Assembly (NCBI GenBank): GCA_016213935.1
Contig: JACQZG010000009.1
Span: 64,647 to 128,646 of the forward strand
Reading direction: 5' to 3'
DNA: 64,000 nt
Source: Nitrospirota bacterium
Lineage (GTDB): Bacteria; Nitrospirota; Thermodesulfovibrionia; UBA6902
Shown here: positions 58,392-64,000 of the stretch, in pieces
Layout: every line of letters starts with the position of its first letter
Position numbering within the stretch: position 1 is the first letter of the stretch
Position numbers and translations under genes: made by a program
The notes under the pieces: model-generated
The model's database searches: none
Seen by the model: the letters and a program-made list of their open reading frames with translations, nothing else
Told to the model about the DNA's origin: nothing

Positions 58392-58724
58392 ATGACGAGT
58401 GTTAAAGATTTTAGCGATGTGACCAACAAAATCGTTGAGGCTTTATGTTCTGGAATGCATCCGCAAAAGATAATACTTTTCGGGTCGCGCGCCTATGGAA
58501 CTCCTGACTCATCAAGCGACATAGACCTGCTTATCATTAAGGAGTCGTCTCAGACACCATACAAACGCATTATAGAGGCAAGCCGTTTGATTTCACCCTA
58601 CCGCAGGGGATGGGGCGTAGACCTCATTGTAATTACTCCCCGTGAATTTGAAGACCGGATGTCCATCAACGATCAGTTCCTTCATGAGATAGTTGATAAA
58701 GGCAAGGTTCTTTATGCCGCATAA
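58392..58724 (+). CDS. MNT-type nucleotidyltransferase (partner of HEPN)
   Basis: 110 residues. The minimal nucleotidyltransferase motif LFGSRAYGTPDSSSDIDLLI (GS-x10-DxD) is intact, with a third acidic site near VDLIVI. In MNT/HEPN pairs the transferase is the antitoxin, in known cases AMPylating the HEPN toxin. AAGGAT precedes the ATG. Its end overlaps the HEPN gene by 11 bp. Confidence 0.85.
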   Translation: MTSVKDFSDVTNKIVEALCSGMHPQKIILFGSRAYGTPDSSSDIDLLIIKESSQTPYKRIIEASRLISPYRRGWGVDLIVITPREFEDRMSINDQFLHEIVDKGKVLYAA

Positions 58725-59109
58725 AGAAGAATCAAGCTATTATCAGGACTGGTTCGCAAAGGCTGAAGCAGACATCAATAGAGTAGCCAGATGCCTTGAA
58801 GCCGATGATATCGAAGATGCATCATTTCACTTACAGCAGGCTGTTGAAAAATACCTTAAAGGCTATCTGATCTCCTGCGGATGGAAGCTGCAAAGAATTC
58901 ACAACCTTGAACAGCTTTTGGATGAGGCGGTAATTTATTCCCCGGAGCTTGAGCAATACAGGGAGGTCTGTATTAAAGCCACTCCTTTTTACATTGAAGA
59001 GCGATATCCATTTATCGCCTTTGAAATCAGCAGGGAGGATGTTGAGGCTGTTCTTCCGGCGGCGCTGGATTTGATTGCGCGTCTCATCACATGTTCTGAA
59101 AAAAATTAA
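58714..59109 (+). CDS. HEPN-domain protein (toxin of MNT/HEPN pair)
   Basis: 131 residues from the ATG at 58714; seven more codons upstream would deepen the overlap with the MNT gene and give no better site. The HEPN four-helix pattern is seen: WFAKAEADINRVARCLE, FHLQQAVEKYLKGYLI and the RIHNLEQLL turn. The strict RNase motif R-x4-6-H of HepT toxins is not obvious, so it may belong to the non-RNase HEPN branch. It is the last intact gene before a region of gene fragments. Confidence 0.82.
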   Translation: MPHKEESSYYQDWFAKAEADINRVARCLEADDIEDASFHLQQAVEKYLKGYLISCGWKLQRIHNLEQLLDEAVIYSPELEQYREVCIKATPFYIEERYPFIAFEISREDVEAVLPAALDLIARLITCSEKN

Positions 59110-59248
59110 CTGCTATAAGCAGTTTCAGGTTTCATCTCCGATTACAAATCTAACATTGCTCTCGTTTCCGAGCTTCTGCTCTTCCGACTCCTGCGCCATT
59201 AACAAATCTGTTGACACAAAAAAGGTGGATAGCTATTGTAGATAAATC

Positions 59249-59343
59249 ATGGGAGGCGGGATCGGCGGCTTGCTGGGGATGAAGCAGGAACCCAGAATTA
59301 TTATTACCTCTATGATGGGAAGGGGAATGCGATTGGCGAGATT
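59249..59343 (+). pseudogene. RHS-repeat-like gene fragment
   Basis: In one frame it reads GGGIGGLLGMKQ, and after a frame change QNYYYLYDGKGNAIGEI. Both pieces are typical of RHS/YD-repeat proteins just before their variable tip. It runs without a break into the copied piece of lpd. The stretch before it (59110-59248) shows nothing recognised. Confidence 0.5.
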
Positions 59344-59409
59344 TCCGGTATGTTCAAGATGATTTCTGAGGAAGGAACCGATAAAATCCTCGGGCCTCAT
59401 GCCTCGGGA
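59330..59409 (+). pseudogene. Diverged duplicate of a piece of lpd
   Basis: Matches 58128-58220 inside lpd almost base for base (GGCGAGATTTCCGGTATGTT at its start) but with several substitutions and a 12-15 bp gap where lpd codes AHIIG. It reads GEISGMFK and SEEGTDKILGPHASG. No start or stop of its own. Confidence 0.8.
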
Positions 59410-59435
59410 AGGCTTTCAGTCCTTTCAGATAGTCA

Positions 59436-59604
59436 TTATGCTGCCTGAAAATGGGGTTGAATCTTTTTCATTTTCGCGCCAATTTGTATTTCCGCGGTCT
59501 GCATGTCAAAACTGGACTGAAGGTTCATCCAGAACTGCGGCGTCTGTCCCAAATACTTGCCGAGCCTGAGCGCGCTTGTATCCGGAAAGATCTTAAGCCT
59601 TGCA
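59436..59604 (-). pseudogene. C-terminal remnant of a HigA-type antitoxin gene
   Basis: Minus-strand frame: DTSALRLGKYLGQTPQFWMN followed by LQSSFDMQTAEI and a stop at 59436. This is the typical end of HigA/VapI-type antitoxins (ALRLA+YFGTSPEFWLNLQ). The helix-turn-helix half and any HigB toxin are missing; upstream the frame runs into the end of the AbrB-type gene. Confidence 0.7.
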
Positions 59605-59863
59605 CTTTCCATAAGCCTCTTTGTTGTACCTTTTCCTCTGCTCCTTCAGGTTGTTCAGCAGGCCCTCAAGCGACAGCCCCTTTTTCTTCATGGCGCTCTC
59701 GATCTTCTTTGATGCCGCGTCGCCGGCAAGCTGTTTGCGTGTAAGGATAAGCACATCGCCTGTTTTTACGATATTGACCATTCCATTTTCTTCAAGCCCG
59801 AGTTCTTTTCTGTACTGATACGGGATGGTGAGTTGCCCTCTCTCTCATCTTTGCTAATGACAT
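59593..59863 (-). pseudogene. AbrB/MazE-type antitoxin gene with a frameshift in a GA tract
   Basis: AAGGAGG stands before an ATG at 59863 that reads MSLAKMRE, the normal start of SpoVT-AbrB antitoxins. The frame then slips in an AGAGAGAG tract (about 59838-59846); one lost AG pair would explain it. The other frame continues GQLTIPYQYRKELGLEENG and then VKTGDVLILTRKQ to a stop at 59593. With the pair restored, the gene would code for about 90 residues. No toxin gene lies beside it. 59864-60041 holds AT-rich promoter-like sequence (two TATAAT boxes) before kdsA. Confidence 0.7.
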
Positions 59864-60041
59864 TGCAGCCTCCTTTCTGATTATCAGATAATCATATCGT
59901 AAGAAATTCAAATCATGTTGTCAATTAACACAAAGATTAACACTCAATGCAATATCTAACCGATGAATTGAAGTATAATGTTAAAATCCTCATGATTTTA
60001 ATGAGTTATTGTATAATACGTTGTAGTTTTATTTTGACCTG

Positions 60042-60869
60042 ATGCAGACCAGAGAGATAAAAATTGCGAATGTAAAGATCGGAGGAGACAATCCGCTTGC
60101 CTTCATCGCAGGCCCCTGCGTCATCGAGTCAGAGGAATCCACCCTTAAGGCTGCCGCGCGGCTTGCTGATATCTCTCAGAAGCTGAATGTTCCGATCATA
60201 TTTAAGAGTTCATATGACAAGGCAAACAGGTCATCTATCAACTCCTACAGAGGCCCGGGGATTGATGCAGGGCTAACTATTTTAGATAAGGCACGGAAAG
60301 AGACAGGCCTCCCCGTCATCTCGGATGTTCATTCCGTAGAGGAAGCAAAGAAGGCATCCGGCGCGCTTGACTGCCTGCAGATACCCGCATTCTTGTGCAG
60401 GCAGACAGACCTTGTGATCGAAGCCTCAAAAACCGGAAAGCCCGTTAACATTAAAAAAGGGCAGTTTCTCGCTCCTGCTGACGTAAAGAATATAATAGAT
60501 AAGGTTGCTTCAACCGGAAACAAAAATATTCTTGTCACTGAGCGCGGCGTCTCATTCGGGTATAACAATCTCGTTGTTGACATGCGCTCCATACCGATAA
60601 TGCAGGGCTTTGGCTATCCTGTAGTTTATGATGCCACGCACAGCGTGCAGCTTCCCGGCGGAATGGGCAGTTCATCCGGAGGCGAGAGACAGTTCATCAC
60701 GCCGCTTACAAGAGCCGCTGTTGCGGCAGGATGTGATGCGGTATTTTTAGAGGTGCATGAATGCCCTGAAAAGGCTCTCTGCGACGGCCCCAATATGCTT
60801 GAGCTTGATGCGCTTTCAAAACTTATCGAAGATCTTGTGCGTATCCACGAATATGTAAGGAACAAATAA
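60042..60869 (+). CDS. kdsA: 3-deoxy-D-manno-octulosonate 8-phosphate synthase
   Basis: 275 residues. Key motifs: AGPCVIESEE, IIFKSSYDKANRSS (phosphoenolpyruvate and metal site), DVHSVEEA, and FGYNNLVVDMRS before the VVYDATHSVQ loop. It joins PEP and arabinose 5-phosphate to make Kdo 8-phosphate. It leads the kdsA-kdsD-kdsC unit. The Asn in KANRSS (instead of Cys) suggests the metal-independent type. Confidence 0.96.
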   Translation: MQTREIKIANVKIGGDNPLAFIAGPCVIESEESTLKAAARLADISQKLNVPIIFKSSYDKANRSSINSYRGPGIDAGLTILDKARKETGLPVISDVHSVEEAKKASGALDCLQIPAFLCRQTDLVIEASKTGKPVNIKKGQFLAPADVKNIIDKVASTGNKNILVTERGVSFGYNNLVVDMRSIPIMQGFGYPVVYDATHSVQLPGGMGSSSGGERQFITPLTRAAVAAGCDAVFLEVHECPEKALCDGPNMLELDALSKLIEDLVRIHEYVRNK

Positions 60870-60880
60870 TTTCTCTTGCC

Positions 60881-61849
60881 ATGAATAAATATATTGAAGA
60901 CGCAAAGAGGGTTCTTAAGATAGAGGCTGACGCGGTCGAATCTCTGATAAAGAGGCTCGACGAGAGGCTCATCAATGCCATAGAGATCCTTTACTCATGC
61001 AGGGGCAAGGTCGTTGTCACGGGCATGGGCAAATCAGGAATAATCGGCAAGAAAATATCCGCCACCCTTTCTTCTACGGGAACATCCGCCTTTTTCTTAA
61101 ATCCGGCCGAAGGAAGCCACGGCGACATCGGCATGGTCACAAAAGATGATGTCGTAATCGCGATATCGAACAGCGGCGAAACCGAAGAGATACTCAACAT
61201 TCTTCCTTCGCTCAAGAGGCTTGACGTGAAGATAATAGCCATGACCGGAAATATTCAATCGACTCTCGCAAAAAAATCCGATGTCGTTCTTGATATCTCC
61301 GTTAAGGAAGAGGCATGCCCCATGGGCCTCGCGCCAACGGCTTCGACTACGGCTACTCTTGCGATGGGAGATGTGCTTGCGGTGACTCTCCTTAGCAAGA
61401 AGGGATTTACGGAAGAGGATTTCGCGTTCTGCCATCCCGGAGGAAATATCGGCAGGAGATTGCTTACGACTGTTGAAGACCTGATGCATTCGGGAAAAGA
61501 TGTGCCTGTTGTAAACATTGATACGAGCATGAAGGCCGCCATACTTGAGATATCGTCAAAACGTCTCGGCATCACAACGGTCTCTGACGCTGAAGGCATG
61601 TTTAAAGGCGTGATCTCGGACGGTGATTTGAGAAGGGGGCTTGAGAAATGGGGCGAGGGCTTTATCAATCTCAAAGCAGGCGATGTCATGTCAATAAATC
61701 CCAAGACCATAACGCGCGACGCCCTTGCCACAACGGCTGTTGCCATAATGGAGAAGAACTCAATAACATCTCTCGTCGTAATTGATGGCGAAGGAAAGGC
61801 TGTCGGCATAATACATCTGCATGACCTGCTTAAGGCGGGGATAGTATGA
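60881..61849 (+). CDS. kdsD: Arabinose 5-phosphate isomerase
   Basis: 322 residues: an SIS sugar isomerase domain (about 35-190, VVVTGMGKSGIIGKKISATL, NPAEGSHGDIGM, SNSGETEEIL) followed by two CBS domains (about 205-320). It converts ribulose 5-phosphate to arabinose 5-phosphate, the substrate of KdsA. The stop overlaps the kdsC start by 4 bp. Confidence 0.95.
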   Translation: MNKYIEDAKRVLKIEADAVESLIKRLDERLINAIEILYSCRGKVVVTGMGKSGIIGKKISATLSSTGTSAFFLNPAEGSHGDIGMVTKDDVVIAISNSGETEEILNILPSLKRLDVKIIAMTGNIQSTLAKKSDVVLDISVKEEACPMGLAPTASTTATLAMGDVLAVTLLSKKGFTEEDFAFCHPGGNIGRRLLTTVEDLMHSGKDVPVVNIDTSMKAAILEISSKRLGITTVSDAEGMFKGVISDGDLRRGLEKWGEGFINLKAGDVMSINPKTITRDALATTAVAIMEKNSITSLVVIDGEGKAVGIIHLHDLLKAGIV

Positions 61850-62439
61850 AAAACAGTGTTAAGCACTCAGTCACCTCAGGCGACTCGCCGAGGCAAGCAC
61901 TCGGCATTCAGCAGAAAAAAAATATAGAAGCAAAAACCAAAAAGATCAAACTTCTGATTCTCGATGTTGACGGCGTCATGACTGATGGAAGCATTATCCT
62001 CGACAATGAAGGCAATGAACTTAAGAGATTTCATGTGCGCGACGGCCACGGCATAAGGATGCTGAAGAAGGCAGGGATAAGAACAGCAATCATTACAGGA
62101 AGAAAGTCAAAGGTCGTGAAGCGCAGGGCAAAGGAACTCGGCATTGCCGATGTTTTTCAGGGGGTGTATAAAAAATCCTTGGTCTATGATTCTCTGAGGG
62201 AAAAATACAGCCTTAAAGATGAGAATATCGCCTTTATGGGCGACGACATAGTCGATATTGAGCTCTTCAGAAGGGCATCCGTCACCGCGGCGCCTGCCGA
62301 CGCCGAGGAAGAGGTTATGAAGAGAGCGGACTTCATATCTTCAAGAAACGGAGGGCGCGGGGCGGTTCGGGAATTTACGGACCTCATATTGAAATCGTCG
62401 GGGCGGTGGGGAGATGTTTCAGGCGAAAACCTTGATTAA
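61846..62439 (+). CDS. kdsC: Kdo 8-phosphate phosphatase with unusual N-terminal extension
   Basis: 197 residues. The HAD core starts near residue 36 with LLILDVDGVMTDGSI, and continues with RDGHGIRMLKKAGI, TGR and MGDDIVDIELF. It removes phosphate from Kdo 8-phosphate. Most KdsC proteins have only about 10 residues before the core; here there are about 35, Ser/Gln/Lys-rich, encoded over a palindrome at 61874-61893. A later ATG is not available before the core, so the extension is probably translated. Confidence 0.93.
   Translation: MKNSVKHSVTSGDSPRQALGIQQKKNIEAKTKKIKLLILDVDGVMTDGSIILDNEGNELKRFHVRDGHGIRMLKKAGIRTAIITGRKSKVVKRRAKELGIADVFQGVYKKSLVYDSLREKYSLKDENIAFMGDDIVDIELFRRASVTAAPADAEEEVMKRADFISSRNGGRGAVREFTDLILKSSGRWGDVSGENLD
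61874..61893. repeat. REP-like palindrome inside the 5' end of kdsC
   Basis: CCTCAGGCGACTCGCCGAGG, an inverted repeat with one bulged base. It resembles the palindrome at 15446-15464 (CTCAGGCG...GCTGAGG). Confidence 0.45.
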
Positions 62440-62983
62440 CATACCGACCCTCATCACTCTCAGCAGGATTCTCATGATCCCGGTCTTTGTCTTTTTCGCT
62501 TCAAGGAATGCGTTTATAACCGCCGCAGTCATCTTTTCCCTCGCCGCGCTCTCTGACTTTTTTGACGGGTATATAGCAAGGAGGTCAAAGCAGGTCACGA
62601 AGCTCGGGATACTTCTTGACCCTATAGCTGACAAGCTTCTTGTGATATCCGCCCTGATAGTGCTGGTGGACATGGGCCTTGTTCCGGCGTGGATATCGAT
62701 AGTCATAATCGCAAGGGAATTTCTCGTGACCGGCCTCAGAGTTGTCGCGCTGACAAAAGACCTTGTGATACCCGCGGAGACCGGAGGAAAGATAAAGGTC
62801 GGCGCGCAGATTGCTTCGATCATAATACTGCTGCTTGACAGATCGTTGATCAGTTATGATTTTTTTGCGCCGCTTGAATTTCTGGTTGAATACGGCGTCG
62901 GCATAACGCTTTTGTGGGCAGCGATGATAATAGGCGTTGTATCAGGTGTTCAATACTTCAGGTCTGCATGGGATAAATTGTGA
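62414..62983 (+). CDS. pgsA: CDP-diacylglycerol-glycerol-3-phosphate 3-phosphatidyltransferase
   Basis: 189 residues with five or six membrane helices. The motif D-G-x2-A-R-x8-G-x3-D-x3-D is complete (DGYIARRSK...GILLDPIADK). It begins phosphatidylglycerol synthesis. The ATG at 62414 overlaps kdsC by 26 bp; a TTG at 62432 that starts LINIPTLITLSRI is another possible start. Its place before plsY supports the PgsA call over the paralogue at 27728. Confidence 0.92.
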   Translation: MFQAKTLINIPTLITLSRILMIPVFVFFASRNAFITAAVIFSLAALSDFFDGYIARRSKQVTKLGILLDPIADKLLVISALIVLVDMGLVPAWISIVIIAREFLVTGLRVVALTKDLVIPAETGGKIKVGAQIASIIILLLDRSLISYDFFAPLEFLVEYGVGITLLWAAMIIGVVSGVQYFRSAWDKL

Positions 62984-62987
62984 CGGC

Positions 62988-63599
62988 ATGAGCGGCGCAT
63001 CCCTTTGCCTTTTTGTACTTTTGTCTTATCTCACAGGCTCTATCCCTTTCGGCGTGATAATAAGCAGGAGAAAAGGAATTGACCTGAGAAGTATAGGCAG
63101 CGGCAATATCGGCGCAACCAATGTATTGAGAGGCGCTGGAAAACTTGCGGCATTTTTCACGCTTGCCGGTGATATTTTAAAAGGCGTTCTCCCGCTGCTC
63201 ATCTTGCATATTCTTTTTGAAGGCAAAGAGGCCCGGTTTAATCTCTGGGGCGGCGCGGCAGGCCTTGCCGCGGTGATAGGCCATCTCTTTCCTGTTTTCC
63301 TCTCATTCAGGGGAGGGAAGGGTGTCGCCACAGGGCTTGGCGTCATGCTCGTTTACAGCCCTGTCACGCTTGCCGTTATGGCCGCTGTCTGGCTCTGCAC
63401 AGCCGTCATTTCAAGATACTCTTCTCTTTCGTCAATCATCGCGTATATCACCATGCCTGCGGTAATGGCATTTGCCGGAGAGCCGGCTCTTAAAATTCTT
63501 TTCGGCGCCGCGTTGGCGCTGCTCATAATATCGAAACATGCCCCCAATATTAAAAGGCTTGCTGATGGGACAGAACATAAAATAGGAGGCATGAAATAA
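62988..63599 (+). CDS. plsY: Glycerol-3-phosphate acyltransferase PlsY
   Basis: 203 residues from the ATG at 62988, just after the pgsA stop; a TTG 17 codons upstream would lie inside pgsA. The three PlsY motifs are seen: [32 protein letters not shown] and [18 protein letters not shown]. Membrane protein that acylates glycerol 3-phosphate from acyl-phosphate. Confidence 0.95.
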   Translation: MSGASLCLFVLLSYLTGSIPFGVIISRRKGIDLRSIGSGNIGATNVLRGAGKLAAFFTLAGDILKGVLPLLILHILFEGKEARFNLWGGAAGLAAVIGHLFPVFLSFRGGKGVATGLGVMLVYSPVTLAVMAAVWLCTAVISRYSSLSSIIAYITMPAVMAFAGEPALKILFGAALALLIISKHAPNIKRLADGTEHKIGGMK

Positions 63600-64000
63600 T
63601 GCCGGCCAAGAGAAAGAAAGCCGTCACTTTGCTCAGCGGAGGGATAGACTCAACGACCGCCATGCATATCGCTCACTCCGAAGGTTTTGAGATATACGCG
63701 CTGACAATCGATTACGGCCAAAGGCACGATGCGGAACTTGAAATGGCGCGCCGTTGCGCCGAAAGGCTCGGCGTGAAGGAGCACCTTCTGCTTCCGGTCG
63801 GGCTCAGGCATATAGGAGGCTCCGCGCTTACTTCGGATATTGAGGTTCCGAAAAGAGTTAAGAGTGAAGACCTTAAGGAAGATTCGGAATTTAACTCCAA
63901 AATCCAAACCCCTGACTCTTCAACAATACCTGTTACTTACGTTCCCGCAAGGAATACCATATTCCTCTCTCTCGCGCTTGCGTGGGCAGAGGTGACAGAG
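63599..64000 (+). CDS. queC: 7-cyano-7-deazaguanine synthase QueC (3' end outside window)
   Basis: 134 codons visible, cut by the window end. It starts at TAATG, sharing one base with the plsY stop, after AGGAGG. The ATP loop [21 protein letters not shown] and [20 protein letters not shown] are diagnostic. QueC makes preQ0 for queuosine. Between EVPK and [11 protein letters not shown] there are about 24 residues instead of the usual 9-10; the extra DNA is flanked by inverted arms (63855-63924). Confidence 0.95.
   Translation, partial: MPAKRKKAVTLLSGGIDSTTAMHIAHSEGFEIYALTIDYGQRHDAELEMARRCAERLGVKEHLLLPVGLRHIGGSALTSDIEVPKRVKSEDLKEDSEFNSKIQTPDSSTIPVTYVPARNTIFLSLALAWAEVTE
63855..63924 (+). repeat. 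In-frame inverted-repeat insertion in queC
   Basis: The left arm GAGTTAAGAGTGAAG and right arm GACTCTTCAAC are inverted and resemble the arms of the insertions in the Ca2+-ATPase gene (GTTAAAAGTGAAGG / CTCTCAAC). It lies in a loop that varies between species. Confidence 0.55.

Overview
The window reads as a stretch of chromosome from a Gram-negative, strictly or mostly anaerobic, respiring bacterium, most like a Nitrospirota (Thermodesulfovibrionia-type) organism or a similar deep-branching lineage. This assignment is an inference from gene content. There is an outer membrane (BamA/TamB, Kdo synthesis), futalosine-type menaquinone synthesis (MqnD), one-carbon and CO-dehydrogenase-related genes (Fhs, formyl-THF cyclo-ligase, CooC, GcvH, Lpd), and very many c-type heme sites: about 69 CXXCH motifs plus several CX3CH/CX4CH variants. 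No rRNA, CRISPR array or intact transposase was seen.

Layout. 1-7257 is an electron-transfer region: the tail of a cytochrome, a six-bladed NHL propeller, a 20-heme cytochrome, and on the other strand a three-gene unit (15-heme cytochrome, TlpA-like protein without its CXXC fused to TPRs, 8-heme cytochrome). A tRNA-Ala follows, then tamB, a 7-POTRA Omp85 protein and a SurA-like chaperone (7667-14928). 14925-21103 holds a GNAT acetyltransferase, ppx, mqnD and the moxR / DUF58 / transglutaminase trio. 21113-30159 holds a nuclease, a 36-codon lysine-rich gene with its own promoter and terminator, C1 enzymes and cooC, a heme-sensor diguanylate cyclase, an RHH/PIN toxin-antitoxin pair, aroE, a radical-SAM-like protein, a CDP-alcohol transferase and fhs. 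30381-42696 holds a zinc-ribbon protein, a calcium exchanger and Ca2+-type P-ATPase, a DUF4160/DUF2442 pair, priA, ribF, rlmN, a DUF6485 gene that runs into a tRNA-Leu, and a NarX/NarL-like two-component system.

42938-55720 is the most unusual part: two adjacent giant secreted multiheme cytochromes that share a duplicated N-terminal heme module but continue into different surface-type domains (LamG folds in one; Ig-like domains and parallel beta-helices in the other). The second is cut by a single in-frame TAA. A sigma-54-type promoter precedes the first, and the two-component system lies just upstream. 55937-59109 holds a TlpA-like thioredoxin, gcvH, lpd and an MNT/HEPN pair. 59110-59863 is a graveyard of gene pieces: an RHS-like fragment, a copied piece of lpd, a HigA tail and a frameshifted AbrB-type antitoxin. 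60042-64000 is a dense envelope operon kdsA-kdsD-kdsC-pgsA-plsY running into queC (cut by the window end).

A second theme is small inverted or heptamer repeats, several of them inside reading frames without breaking them: three in the nucleotide-binding domain of the Ca2+-ATPase, one in queC and one at the kdsC N-terminus. Related palindromes lie between genes.
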